From Trichobilharzia szidati (taxonomy: Eukaryota; Platyhelminthes; Trematoda; Strigeidida; Schistosomatidae), in contig OX235275.1 of assembly GCA_944472155.2 (NCBI GenBank), forward strand, positions 52,965,228 through 53,029,227: 64,000 nt of DNA. Direction: 5' to 3'. The notes beneath the pieces are model-generated. The model was given only the letters and a program-made list of their open reading frames with translations, ran no database searches and was not told the origin of the DNA. Shown here piece by piece: positions 43,853 through 53,906 of this stretch; the first letter of the stretch is position 1; each line of letters begins with the position of its first letter. A program made the translations under genes and the position numbers.

Positions 43853-44265
43853 TCAATTAGGATCGTTGAAGCGAGACACACCTCCATTACTCCGAAATCA
43901 ATCTGATGAACTCAGCATGAAGAATAAGACGTCGATCCTTAAAACTAATATCAAATCAGCCAGTGTTTCCATATATATATATATATATTTCAGAAACTTT
44001 GACTACTCATTTTCAACTGGTCACCGTATACTTTAAACAACGGCTGCTTTCACTCAGTACCGAGGGTCGAATGGCCAGCTGGAAAAAATAAGTGATGAGG
44101 AACTCTGACAGGCTACAAACCAATCAAGAACCCATTGTTCAACTAATATGCCGGAGAAAAAGGAAACATTTTGGAGGCATGTTGAAGAGACTGTTAAGTA
44201 ACATCAAGAGGACCTAAAGTGGATGGGTCCGACCATTCGGGCCTGTGTGCTAGGGTGAAAATGAA
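43853..44265 (+). pseudogene. RTE-clade LINE relic, right part
   Basis: Continues the RTE from 42492: GAAGCGAGACACACCTCC (KARHTS), CTCCGAAATCAATC, then after an (AT)n run at 43972-43989 the WPAG/MAS region (GGTCGAATGGCCAGCTGG) and NPLFN.YAGEKGN. Stops throughout. Confidence 0.6.
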
Positions 44266-44421
44266 ACTGTGCTGCTAGGCGACACCAGTTAGGTGTATTT
44301 ACCGAAAGATTTGAACAGTTAACTAACTTAAATACTTCTTGTGATTAAGAATTTCTAGCTTCTTAAGGCTTAATTGTTCTAGTTATAATTTAATTAATAT
44401 TTTCAATTGTTTTCTTTTCAG
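44266..44421 (+). other. Sequence leading to a splice acceptor
   Basis: Ends TTTCAATTGTTTTCTTTTCAG, a good polypyrimidine tract and acceptor. Confidence 0.5.
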
Positions 44422-44514
44422 GTGATCGACGAAAATCTCTCAAAAATTATGTACAAATTGATTCACAGTATGAAATTGTAATGAGGTCGTCTACTGAATT
44501 CAACTTTCAGAAGG
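44422..44514 (+). CDS. Exon of LamG/TSPN-like gene (first seen)
   Basis: A 93-base exon between a strong acceptor (TTTTCTTTTCAG) and donor (AAGG then GTAAGA). Two of three frames are closed by stops; the open one enters in phase 1 and leaves in phase 1, and reads DRRKSLKNYVQIDSQYEIVM then RSSTEFNFQK. This is compatible with the exon at 51673, where the joined codon is GGT. It also fits the exon at 50001 by phase, so splicing is not settled. Earlier exons, including any signal peptide, were not found in the window. I infer it encodes the start of a LamG-like extracellular domain, by its neighbours rather than by its own motif. Confidence 0.5.
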
Positions 44515-44608
44515 GTAAGAAGTAGTTTTTCATCTATTCAATCAATGCGTTTATAATTTTTTTGGAGTAATCCTTTCATATGACCATCAATTCAATCTCA
44601 TTAACGTT
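44515..44608. other. Intron start
   Basis: Intron; no feature. Confidence 0.4.
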
Positions 44609-44910
44609 GTTTACAGGATTTTCATCATGAGCTGACATTAGTTATAGAACCATTGGAAAACCACCTAGGAGTACTGGACAGCTGTTTCGTCATAGTTTGG
44701 GACTCTCCAGCAGTACGTACCCACAGGGATTCGAACCAAGAACTTAATGGTATTCGAGCTCGCCTTGTAACCAGAAGGTCCTGGGTTCGAATCCCGGTGG
44801 GTGCGTATTGCTGAAGAGTCCCAAACTAGGACGAAACAGCTGTCCAGTACTCCCAGGTTCTCCATTGGTTCTCTAACTAATGTCAGCTCATGATGAAAAT
44901 CCTGTAATCA
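44609..44910. repeat. Palindrome of two family A SINEs
   Basis: A minus copy (44609-44748) and a plus copy (44749-44910) meet head to head, each with about 140-150 bases of matching arm. Both have the tRNA head and a ribozyme region. The plus ribozyme is the best in the window (see the separate entry); the minus one has CTGGAGA instead of CTGAAGA and one mispair in stem II. Confidence 0.8.
44806..44849 (+). ncRNA. Candidate hammerhead ribozyme (family A)
   Basis: Stem I TATTG (44806-44810) pairs with CAGTA (44845-44849). Core CTGAAGA (the T to A change is at position 7, which is not invariant). Stem II GTCC/GGAC with a seven-base loop CAAACTA. Then GAAA, a three-pair stem III CAG/CTG and the cleavage triplet GTC at 44842-44844. 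Very short stem III is typical of schistosome Sm-alpha ribozymes, which work best as dimers. All core positions I can check are kept. Confidence 0.65.
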
Positions 44911-45187
44911 ACCAAATCCCTACAAACCAACACTTGAATATCATTAACTTTGTGTTTATCCTCCGTATAAAGCAAGACTACCTCACTGTTCGTCAGCCAA
45001 CAATAAAATGGCTGTGTAACTCACTGTACTGAAACGTAGTATGTAGATCGATACGGTGAATTTGTGCGACCGAAATGGATTTTCTGAGAGCAGTGAAAAT
45101 GTTGATAGAGGAAATTTGTACAGAAGATTTGTAACTCAGACGGTTGCGTGTTACCAGAGTAGTCTGTTGCTTTTCCTGTTTTGATGG
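44911..45187. other. Intron sequence
   Basis: Nothing recognised. Confidence 0.4.
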
Positions 45188-45365
45188 GTTGGAGGATTTC
45201 ACCATGAGCTGATATTAGTCAAAGAACCATTGAAAAAACAGCTGGAAGTACTGGACAGCTGTTTCGTCAGCCCAGTTTGGGAAGCTTCATCAGTTCGGAC
45301 CTGCGGGGTTCGAACCCACGACTCTATGGTCACAATGCGAGCTAGCTTGTAGACCATTAAGACAC
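45188..45365 (-). repeat. Family A SINE
   Basis: Minus strand: GGTTCGAACCCC B box and ACTGATGAAGCTTCCCAAAC...GACGAAACAGCTGTCCAGTA. Confidence 0.7.
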
Positions 45366-45570
45366 CTTTTTAGCTAACTGTTTGATCATCAGTATTAAGC
45401 TGAAGAGGCAGCTGTTGATGAATGGCAGGCAGCTAAAGAGGCTTCCAGTGACACTTGAGACAAGCTTCTGAACTATTTAGAAGCACTGACTGAAATGATA
45501 ATAGTGCTGAAAATCCGTATTTTGTTCTTTATGCTCGACTTAGTATTCTACAACTGAAGCTATCACAACA
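45366..45570 (-). pseudogene. RTE-clade LINE relic
   Basis: Minus-strand piece from the middle C-terminal region (GCTGTTGATGAATGGCAGGC, TGCTGAAAATCCGTATTTTG). Old. Confidence 0.5.
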
Positions 45571-46637
45571 CATTCAAAATCGAACATCGACTTTTATAAT
45601 AATCTCACATAGTTTGTTGCGGTCGGTAGTCAGCCATCCATCTTTGTTCTATGATTAAGGGCGTTAGTCACCAAAGCATATCTGTGACCTTCATGGAAAT
45701 GGTGCCTCTCTAGGGGACATGGGATGCGCCACAAATCGGTTTAATCAGTAGCATCACCACTGCTCTACTCTGGTACACAATCGTCTTCTTGAAAGACAAG
45801 AAATCGTTATCATCACTGATTACTGGAAAGTAACTAGTTTCATGTTCCTGGCCCCTTTTGTTGGCACTCACTGAACTATAGTTATCGATGTAGGCCCCTC
45901 ATTCCTGAAGATACGCCCCGCTTCCAGATGTCAAGGAGAACGACACCTGGTTTCAAAGCCTACCTCCAAATGTCTCAAAAATATTTAATATATTGATTAA
46001 TCCCACATTAGTATCTACCGTGTAAATCGAGAGATAAGATTCAGGCGGCGCCAAGACTAATTCAGGACTTGACACATGACATAGACTTGCTTTGTTATCC
46101 AGAAATAAAAGGTGGTGAATACCTTAAAACGATGTTTTAAGTGCTAACCCATCCGTGTAATTAATTCCCAGAAAAAAAAACATGTTTCCATACAAATTTA
46201 ATTTTAAACAAAAATATAAAAGCTTTGGCGCCCGATCTTGTGACAGAATAAATGAACATGTGAACATTTATATCGGGGTATTTAAGTGAACATTACTTAA
46301 TCTGTTGTCTTTTAATTTTAAAACAACTTTATATACTACTAATTACAAAATAGAAAATTACACATTATTATAATTATTTTTAATTTTGTTTATTCCTTTT
46401 TGATACATAAAAGTTTAATAATAGTAAAGGTTTTTGAATATGTAAGAATAAAATAAAATGTGTGAAATTACTAACTGCTACTACTTTCCTGAAAGATGTA
46501 CTTTTCCCTGATCCCTGTCACACGGTTTGTAACAAAAACAATTTCAGAAAAAGTATTCGTTGATTATGTAATCCATTATTTCATTTATTACTGCGGTGGT
46601 TGATGATTGTGGCAGGATTCAAATCAGCTGCTAGTAC
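45571..46637. other. Intron sequence, unassigned
   Basis: AT-rich, about 1 kb without a recognised repeat, coding signal or RNA. A tRNA-like text is absent. Confidence 0.4.
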
Positions 46638-46956
46638 TGTAACAACAGAAGACAAGGGCCAGGCAACAGATCAGTTTTATTACGAAAACCAACAGGTATT
46701 TATATGTATTTTATGTACATTAATAGGCTTCTGCCCGCAGAAAGAAGGCGGTCTTCTGATTGGTTGTTTGCAAACAAACGCAGTCTTCTGCTTTCTCGTT
46801 TTCGATATTTCTCGGAAATGCGAGCCACTTGTCTGCGAATCATATTTGTCCACGTCTAGGTCAGCTGTGATCGGTTGTTGAATCAGCCTAGATTAATTTC
46901 TACCAATCAGCGTAGATCAATGTCGACCAATTGGCTAGCAGCTTGCTCTCACCACA
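46638..46956 (-). repeat. Solo LTR with 4-bp target duplication
   Basis: 319 bp, minus strand starting TGTGGTGAGAGC, ending GTTACA, flanked by GTAC on both sides (46634-46637 and 46957-46960). Contains the AATAAAACTGATCTG polyadenylation region. A four-base duplication suggests a Gypsy-type integrase. Confidence 0.85.
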
Positions 46957-47269
46957 GTACCACCTACTTACTAGTGTCCTCGCTTCACTGATCTCATCGC
47001 AGACATGTAGTGCCTAGCTGTCATATCAGTGAATGATGCCTATGTAGTCTGATTATTATCACACAGGTTGCTCATTGATTTTGGTATTTCCGTCTGAACG
47101 CAACAAATAGATCGATACGTTCTTCTGTATAACTTACAAAATTTCCACGAGTAATACAGGGTGAAAAATGAATACCTCACTAGTCAGCCATTATCGTGCG
47201 ACAGTAAGTTGGTTCACGTTTATCGGCAACTTACTTTCAAGTGCAGTCAAAATTCGACAAATACTCTTC
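46957..47269. other. Intron sequence
   Basis: Nothing recognised. Confidence 0.4.
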
Positions 47270-47575
47270 GCATATCAACTCTAACTGTGTGTATACAAAC
47301 TTACATGCATCTGCAGGAGTAGTTATATTGGAAGAACAGAAAGAAAGGCACATCTTCGATTTTCTGAATATGTATCAAAAAGCCTTTATCTCAGGGGAAA
47401 AGACACTATCAGTAGTGCTATTACCAGGCATTTCATCGATATGTTTTGTGACATAATGGTACAAATCTTCTTAAGTTTTCCTAGGCAATCTCCATCAAAC
47501 GCCTGAAACCAAATTTATGCATTTATTAGGAAGAAGGCGTTATCAGTTTTTCCTTGCCCTGGTAACCAGATGTCT
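47270..47575 (+). pseudogene. Penelope-like element (group IV), nuclease end
   Basis: Reads, with shifts, CASAGVVILEEQKERHIFDF against the better copy near 61.5 kb (SSYIGRTERRR, SEHVPKSLCLKGTNALNSAI). The last part ISIKRLKPNLCI-like text and KEGVISFSLPW-like text is present. Confidence 0.6.
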
Positions 47576-47928
47576 TATTATTATGCCACGCCAGTCATTG
47601 TAGAGGCATAAGTCGCCCTTTCTTTTATAGCTTTAGAGGGTAGCCTTTCTTCCAATTGGTAGGCTCCTCTTCTTCCTTCCAAACCTTCTGCAAATGCTAG
47701 GGCAATAATATACAGGTCAGAGGAAAGGGTAGGAATCACAAAATTAGTTGAAAGATCATTCGAATAAGTGTCAATAATGGAAGTAGATTGTTCATGGAGA
47801 GATTATTCTCTTACATTCCCCCGTTGTCCATCGCAATCATAGTGAATTTGAGGGAGACAAGAAGTTTTTTAATCAGTAGTGAGATTATTTGAGGTTGTCT
47901 TGGGTAGACAGACTCGTAGTCCTGCATA
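47576..47928. other. Intron sequence
   Basis: Nothing recognised. Confidence 0.35.
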
Positions 47929-47932
47929 CTAT

Positions 47933-48268
47933 TGTGGTGAGAGCTGTCTACTAGCCAAATTGGTAGACAGTAATTGACGTCAATATTTACGTTCCCAAGA
48001 TTTGTCGTGAGAAAATGTGAACAAAGACTGATTCAAAACCGACCACAGCAGACTTTGCGTAGGCGGATGCAGTTAACATATAGAGGATTTGACATTTAAG
48101 AAACAGTCACAAATAGATGAAAGATTAACTTTACGTGAGAAACAACCAATCGGAAGACTGTGTTTGTTTGCTTAACTAATCTATAACAATGTACATGAAA
48201 ATATATAAATATGCGTTGATTTCCTTAATAAACGATCTGTTACCTGGCCCTTGTCTTCTGTCGTTACA
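47933..48268 (+). repeat. Solo LTR with 4-bp target duplication
   Basis: 336 bp, TGTGGTGAGAGC to GTTACA, flanked by CTAT (47929-47932 and 48269-48272). TATATAAATATG and TTAATAAACGATCTG lie near the 3' end, giving the sense direction. Confidence 0.85.
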
Positions 48269-48430
48269 CTATTACTATTCTCTTAGGTTCTACCCTGTTC
48301 TCTGAAACCGTTTTTCCTCATTTCCTCCTCGCATGATCTCCAACATACCAGTCTCGGTCTCGCACATACACTTTCAACTCGTCTTTTCCCGTTAAGGTTC
48401 CATCCAGGAGCGTTCTTGATACGTGATGTT
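48269..48430 (-). pseudogene. RTE-clade LINE relic
   Basis: Old minus copy of the 3' end (TTAGGTTCTACCCTGTTC) and last codons. Confidence 0.45.
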
Positions 48431-49333
48431 AGTCGAATTCATCCACTTTGAAAATGCCTTCGATAGTGTAAAATAGGATGTAATTTATGAACTGTTTCAA
48501 AACTACAGAGTTCTGTAACCAAGCTGTCCAGTATAGTGTCTTAAAGTTCTTCTTATATCTGCTGCCGGCTTTATTCTTCAACTGCCAGAGTGAGTAATGA
48601 TGCTCTTTGGGGGGCGTCGAACGCACTGATAACTGTTTTATGTGTCTAAACACAACACTAGTCTTCATAGAAAACGGTTCTACCTTTGATACTATTGCTG
48701 CTGGCTTCTGCCTTCAGTAGGAATACCATGACTCAACAGTGAGGGAGGTATATTCAGATGATGGATCCCTTATTTCTATTCATCGCCAACCACTTAAAGT
48801 ACATTTGAATTTCAACTGTCAATCACTCAACAGGAATACATTAAAATGCTAATTACATCTTTGTTTTGATTGAAATAATACACAAAATTTCAAGTTCACA
48901 TATAGATTTTGAAAGGATAACATTTTTACACAGAAGTATCACTGTTTGGCATTTATCAATCAGTTAACCTACCTATCATTAAAACTGAAGTGCTCCACTT
49001 GTGCACAGGTAGCTAAACATTCACTTTTCCAGTGAATATATACTAAAGTGTACCGAATAATCTCAGAGTTGTATTCAATGTATTTATAATAAGCTATAAA
49101 ATATGTACTAATATTATTTTCCCAAATCAAGTTATTCGAACTTAAAACTTCGGAGAGGATTTTAGCATTAAAGTATAGAATACCTGTGGTGATGTTATTT
49201 AAAAAAAAGGTTAAATGAAAGTACAGAGCTATAAAAAAATTTACATCTTTCTAAGTGTAACACATTACACCTTATGGGAGAGATTTTATTACCCTTTTCA
49301 TATTTAAGTATTGGTTTGTAAGGATTTGAATGA
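48431..49333. other. Intron sequence, unassigned
   Basis: A weak family B trace (ATTCAGATGATGGATCCC) near 48756; otherwise AT-rich with nothing recognised. Confidence 0.4.
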
Positions 49334-49805
49334 TTGGTTACAGGATTTCATCATGAGCTGACATCAGTTAGAGAACCATTGGAAAGCCAGTCAGGGAGCA
49401 GTGGACAGCCAGCTGTTTCGTCAGCTCAGTTTGGGACTCTTTATCAGTACGCACTCACACTAAAGGGTTTGAACCCAGGACCTTCTGGCGCCAAGGCAAG
49501 CTGGTTCGTAGACTATTAAGCCATCGGGAACCAATACAGTGGCAAGAGCATGAATTCCAACTTCTGCCAATTCATGACATAGCGCGACCCCTAGCCAATG
49601 TCTTTGGCAAGTATTTGTCCTCACACCCAACCTGCTGCACCCTACTGGTCACGACTTTCCTATTCAGGTTGGTAGTTACCTGGGGCACCGTTGACGAGTC
49701 CCAAACTAGGCTGACAAAACAGCTGGCTGTCCAGTACTCCATGATGGTTTTCCAATGGTTCTCTAACCGACGTTAGCTCATGGTGAAACCCTGTAACTAA
49801 TGTAT
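49334..49805. repeat. Inverted pair of family A SINEs
   Basis: A minus copy (49334-49670) with leader, tRNA-like head (GGGTTTGAACCC) and ribozyme region, then a plus-strand 3' half (49671-49805) with GTTGACGAGTCCCAAACTAG. Shared ends TTACAGGATTTCATC/ GATGAAATCCTGTAA-like text. Confidence 0.7.
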
Positions 49806-50000
49806 TAATTCTTGAAGACATATACATTATAGCACATTTATGCCTAACAATGAAACAATTTTTTTCTGCTTGCCACAAATTAGTGGGAAAACATGTGGGC
49901 TGTAAATTTTATGTGGTAAAAGAAAGAATGACTCATGCGAAACGAAGAAAAATTTTAAAAACACTATTAATCCCAATTTAATTTTGTTTTCAATTCGTAG
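49806..50000 (+). other. Sequence leading to a possible acceptor
   Basis: Ends TTTAATTTTGTTTTCAATTC then GTAG. Confidence 0.35.
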
Positions 50001-50134
50001 CAACACTTGTGAAGCTTAAATCTATCTTTAAATCCTACAGAAATAAACTTGTTAAAAAGTGTACATATGACGATAGCATAAACAACAATAATAACAGTAA
50101 TAATAACATTTTAGAAAGTTTCTTTACTAAGTAA
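50001..50134 (+). CDS. Candidate exon, unrecognised, Asn-rich
   Basis: After a T-rich acceptor the phase-1 frame is open and reads TLVKLKSIFKSYRNKLVKKC, TYDDSINNNNNSNNNILESF then FTK and TAA. A consensus donor GTAAGT overlaps the stop codon, so this is either an internal exon ending in phase 2 (50001-50130) or a terminal exon ending at 50134. Phase allows joining to the exon at 44422-44514 but, as an internal exon, not to 51673-51847. It may be an alternative end of the same gene. Other frames are closed early. No domain recognised. Confidence 0.35.
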
Positions 50135-50504
50135 GTATTACGCATACAACGCAACTTTTGTGTTCTATTTTCCCACACCTACCATCTTTCCAGCCTACAT
50201 TCTAATCTAGGCAGTATCAAGATCTGAACCGGTAAGTAGTCTCTTAATTATCAGTCCGACACCCTACAGGGGTGAGCTACGCGATGCAGCTGCTAATCAT
50301 TTCAGAAGTTCATAATATTTTGAAATAATAGAGAATCTTTTTGGCTCAGGTGGATGATTTGCTATTAGTTATACTCTCTGAGCTGGTTGGTTTTACTACG
50401 CAGCTTTCGTCGTCCCCCTTCTGGACAACATCTTCAATATGATATATATTCTGTCATATCAATACATGTAGATAATTATGAATATCAATTTGATAATTGG
50501 GATA
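50135..50504. other. Unassigned stretch
   Basis: Nothing recognised. Confidence 0.35.
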
Positions 50505-51575
50505 ACGTGGGAATTTTAAACAGAAGAAACATCAGAAGTTTGGTCAGGGAATTCCAAGACGAGAGTAAGACAAGTTGGCTGCCTACTATCTCCGATGATT
50601 TTCATGATTGCGGGTGGTAGATTGGATAATGCGACGGAGAGCGACCGACGAAGAGACAGGCATAAAGTGGACCCACACAAAAACTTGGAAGATATGGACT
50701 TCACCGATGATATATGTCTGATTTCCCACAAATTGGAAGATATGCAAGTGAAAAGCAACAGGTTGGCGATAGAAGAAACATCAAAGATAGGACTTCCTTC
50801 ATGTGAACATAGAGAAGACAGAGGTGATGAAGATTCCCGGACAAGAACAACAACAACAGACAACGATCAGCATAAATGGAAGAGATCAGAAAGAAGCAAC
50901 CTCATTTACCCAACTACCTACCTGGAAAGCATTGTTTCAACTACAGGCGGTCATTACTAATGAGGTTATCAAGGAGAGGACCGGGGAAGCAAGCCAAGCT
51001 TCCATTACTATCAAGTCTGTGTGGACATCAATACTCAGCACTCAACATGAAAAATAAGATCCGAATTTTCAACTACAATGTGAAGTCAATGCTATTACAC
51101 GGATCACAGACTTGGCGCCGTGTCATGAAGGTCACTCTGAACAAACTACAGACTTTCATCAACAGCTGTCATCGCCCAATTCTACTCAACATCAGATGGC
51201 CGGCCAGAAATATCAGCAACGCAAATCTCTAGCAATGAACCAACGAACCAATCCATCAGGAACCATTTGTGCAACAAATATGCGGGAAGAAACGAAGGTG
51301 CGTTGGCTGGCCATACTCTGAAAAAACAAACCATTAAGTGAGTGACATCCCACATCATGCCATTGCTCGAGTGAAACCCTGCCGAATGGGAATTGGGGAG
51401 TCATTTGGTCGTCAGTGCGAGAGTGACAAGAAGGAAGTGGTGCGAAGAGGAGATGAAAGCGTATGGTCAGACGTGGAGCCAGGTGAAAACGCTGGCAGAG
51501 AACGGAACTCAATGGAGACGTGAGGCTGAAGCCCTATGTTCCTCTAGGAATTAAAGGAAACAATAATTTAATATA
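50505..51575 (+). pseudogene. RTE-clade LINE, RT to 3' end
   Basis: 5'-truncated copy covering RT motif B relics (VRQVGCLLSPMIFMIAGG after shift), LEDMDFTDDICLISHKLEDM with the catalytic block mutated to FTDD, LESIVSTTGGHY, IKNKIRIFNYNVKSMLLHGS, LQTFINSCHRPILLNIRWPA and the 3' end CCTCTAGGAATTAAAGGAAA. Frameshifts at several points. It lies inside the intron before the exon at 51673. Confidence 0.8.
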
Positions 51576-51672
51576 ATATAATACATGTTGATATTGGCTG
51601 ATTGATTGACTTACCTTCTGAATATTGGGTATATTATGACTTCTACACTGTAGTCTTCGTCTTACTTTTTAG
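51576..51672 (+). other. Sequence leading to a splice acceptor
   Basis: Ends GTCTTCGTCTTACTTTTTAG, a good acceptor at 51671-51672. Confidence 0.55.
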
Positions 51673-51847
51673 GTCATTCTGAGCCAAGAAGTGTACAATT
51701 CACAAAACATGATATCGCGAACATGGTAAATGTATTACTCACATCTAGAACAATATTCTTCTCAATTGAATTTATTATGATAAATACAGTTAATGTTACG
51801 AGTGCTCGTCAAACACTCATATCAATTAGTGAGAAATCTTCAAAGCT
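51673..51847 (+). CDS. Exon of LamG/TSPN-like gene
   Basis: Open in one frame from the acceptor TTACTTTTTAG to the consensus donor GTAAGT. It enters in phase 1 and leaves in phase 2. The peptide reads HSEPRSVQFTKHDIANMVN, VLLTSRTIFFSIEFIM, NVTSARQTLISISEKSSKL. Alternating hydrophobic FSIEF and TLISIS segments are the look of the first strands of a laminin-G or thrombospondin N-terminal domain. The next exon in matching phase is at 57158. A cryptic donor (ATG GTAAAT at 51726) and acceptor (AATACAG) inside could give a 64-base mini-intron, but the frame stays open without it. Confidence 0.6.
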
Positions 51848-52490
51848 GTAAGTAACATATGCAATTTTTAATCATCTCATTTTGTTCTACTGTTTGTTTG
51901 TTTTTAATTCAAAGGCTTTCAAGCATTTGAATAAGTGCGCGATGGCATATACTACTGACAGACTGATATAAGTAGTTGGATATCACCCGTATGTTAGACA
52001 GATAGAAGGGATCTAATTATTGGATGGCTGTTTTGCCTGTTTGAGACCAAGCTCAGCATTGTTGTATCCAGCTTGACTCTGCTCAAGGAACTAGATCAGT
52101 TGAGGGCAAAGTTCAACACTGACGTTCCAAGGGATGCGAACGCACGGGTGTGACCTTCAGCCGACCAATCATAAAAATAAGTGACTTTCGCAAAAAAAAG
52201 ACGTATATTTACAACACATTATTAAACAGGTTATCTTTCTCTGAAATGGCTTAAAAATGCGTCCCAATTATTATGAGGAGTATCAGTTGCTAAGTTAGAC
52301 TAGTTTCTATACATGTATTCACCAAGATGACTGAAGATGAGCTGTTTTTTGAATAGTTTATCTCTCTTTTCCTGTTGTACAGTCTTCCTCAAAGCCCTCG
52401 TCTGAATCACTATGGTTTCCAGTAAGAGGATCAACGACTACTTACCAGAAAAGTGTGGATAAGAAAACAAATTAAAATAAATGATATCAA
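51848..52490. other. Intron sequence
   Basis: Nothing recognised. Confidence 0.4.
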
Positions 52491-52494
52491 CTAT

Positions 52495-52640
52495 AAGTCT
52501 ATCCCTAATAGTAACCCTACCTTTGATCCTAACCCTCATCACAACCCTTATCCAAATCGAAATTCTAACCCTTGTGCTAAATTTCACCCTGTTCCTAACC
52601 CTAATCCCAATACTTACCTTAACCCTAATCCTAAGCCTAA
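52495..52640 (+). repeat. Degenerate telomere-like tract
   Basis: About 145 bases built on a six-base period of CCCTAA type (CCTACC, CCTAACCCT, CCTAATCCC, CCTTAACCCTAATCCTAAGC). TTAGGG is the schistosome telomere repeat. The run creates a false frame rich in Asn-Pro. It lies inside the long intron of the LamG-like gene. Confidence 0.75.
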
Positions 52641-53135
52641 CGAGCTATTAACGCATTGTCGAAACAATAATTAAAAATGTGATCTGGGTGAAATCTGCTG
52701 CTTTGTTGGTGAATCGCGTTGATATTTCAGCTATGATTATGCTAGGTGCCACTAACCAACGACTAGCATGCGTTCAAGGTCATTGGAGCGTTGGCACTCC
52801 TGAGACGCTATTATTGATCTTCTCCCAGTTGAGATCAGTTTAATTCTGGATCACTACTTGGGCGAACTCGCAATTCATCGTACCAGATTTGCAATTCTCA
52901 ACTTACAAAATTCGAAGTGAAATAAGTTGTGGTTGTCCATTGAACAAGAAAAAGTAAAAATGACTGGGAACAGTAGCAGGATGGCAGAATATGTGAATTT
53001 CATGAACACTATATCATCCACTGGTTGGAATAATATCTCAAAAACACTTGCTAGACGAGTGCTGATTAACAGGGATTTGACTGGTTTCAAGTTTGATGAC
53101 ATACTTACTTCAGTTAGTTCCTGATGGTGTCATGA
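52641..53135. other. Intron sequence, unassigned
   Basis: An overlapping pair of short frames on opposite strands (52927-53124, 52875-53102) has no motif. Confidence 0.35.
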
Positions 53136-53210
53136 ACACTCACTTTTGAAGAATCTCAATTTAGGACGAAATATATATCCATTACTGCCTAGTTCGCAAT
53201 GGTCTTCTAA
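53136..53210 (+). repeat. Decayed hammerhead repeat
   Basis: CACTTTTGAAGAATCTCAAT then TTAGGACGAAATATATATCC: a hammerhead core of family A/B with broken CTGA and stem II. Confidence 0.4.
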
Positions 53211-53535
53211 AGGAAGTGAACTTTTCATCATATTTAGAAGTTGAATAATCAGATGAGAACAAAACTGTTTAAAACAAAAGCTGGTATTCATTGAAGTGCA
53301 CAGTTATTTCTGTTTATCATCTGTTTGCTGAAATTAGGCGGAAATATTCGTTGGAATTTCCTGCACTAATTTCACAGGGGTATGTTTCTGAATTCTTTAC
53401 CATTTGTGAGATATGCAAGCTGAGAAAGCAAAATATGTGCTGGAATTAGAACGTATTCATCGACGAATATGTTAAAAGCCCTTTCCTGTTAAAAAATTGA
53501 GTTGTTTCACTTATTCCAATGTAGGTTTCTTCACA
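53211..53535. other. Intron sequence
   Basis: Nothing recognised. Confidence 0.35.
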
Positions 53536-53539
53536 CATT

Positions 53540-53765
53540 GACATCAGTTAAAGAGCTACAGCAAACCAAAGAGCAACAGACCACTGATTCGTCGTAGTTT
53601 GGAACTGTTCAGCAGTACACACTCATGACACCATCATGGATCTAATTTATCACCTTCAGGTCACAAGATCAACTCAATGACCTTTTAGTTACTAGATTAG
53701 ACTTATGAATTCTAATTCCTACAGGGTAACTGGTTTTCAGTTGTTCTCTAAATGACGTTGATTGA
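53540..53765 (-). repeat. Family A SINE, degenerate
   Basis: Minus strand: TGAACAGTTCCAAACTACG then ACGAATCAG, and tRNA-like head traces. The tail on the plus side may come from a second, opposite copy. Confidence 0.45.
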
Positions 53766-53793
53766 AATCATTGAGAATCTCCAAAAAACTCAC

Positions 53794-53906
53794 GATTTGA
53801 ATATCAATCCTAAGTTCACTGGTAGCTACAAGATGCATGTCCTGAAGCTGTATTGAGAAGTTGTGGTCAGAAGAGTCCACCGTGTCAGAGTAAACTGGAT
53901 GCACTT
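53794..53906 (-). CDS. Candidate minus-strand exon, unrecognised
   Basis: Minus strand: acceptor GGTTTCTTTATTTTCAG, then 113 bases open in one frame, then the consensus donor GTGAGT. Enters in phase 1 and leaves in phase 0. The peptide reads VHPVYSDTVDSSDHNFSIQL then QDMHLVATSELRIDIQI. No other copy in the window and no match to its mobile elements. No neighbouring minus-strand exon was found, so this may be chance or an exon of an antisense gene within the intron of the LamG-like gene. Confidence 0.3.

Noticed and set aside
52453..52674. Asn-Pro rich 73-codon frame
   Set aside because: Entirely produced by the six-base telomere-like period.
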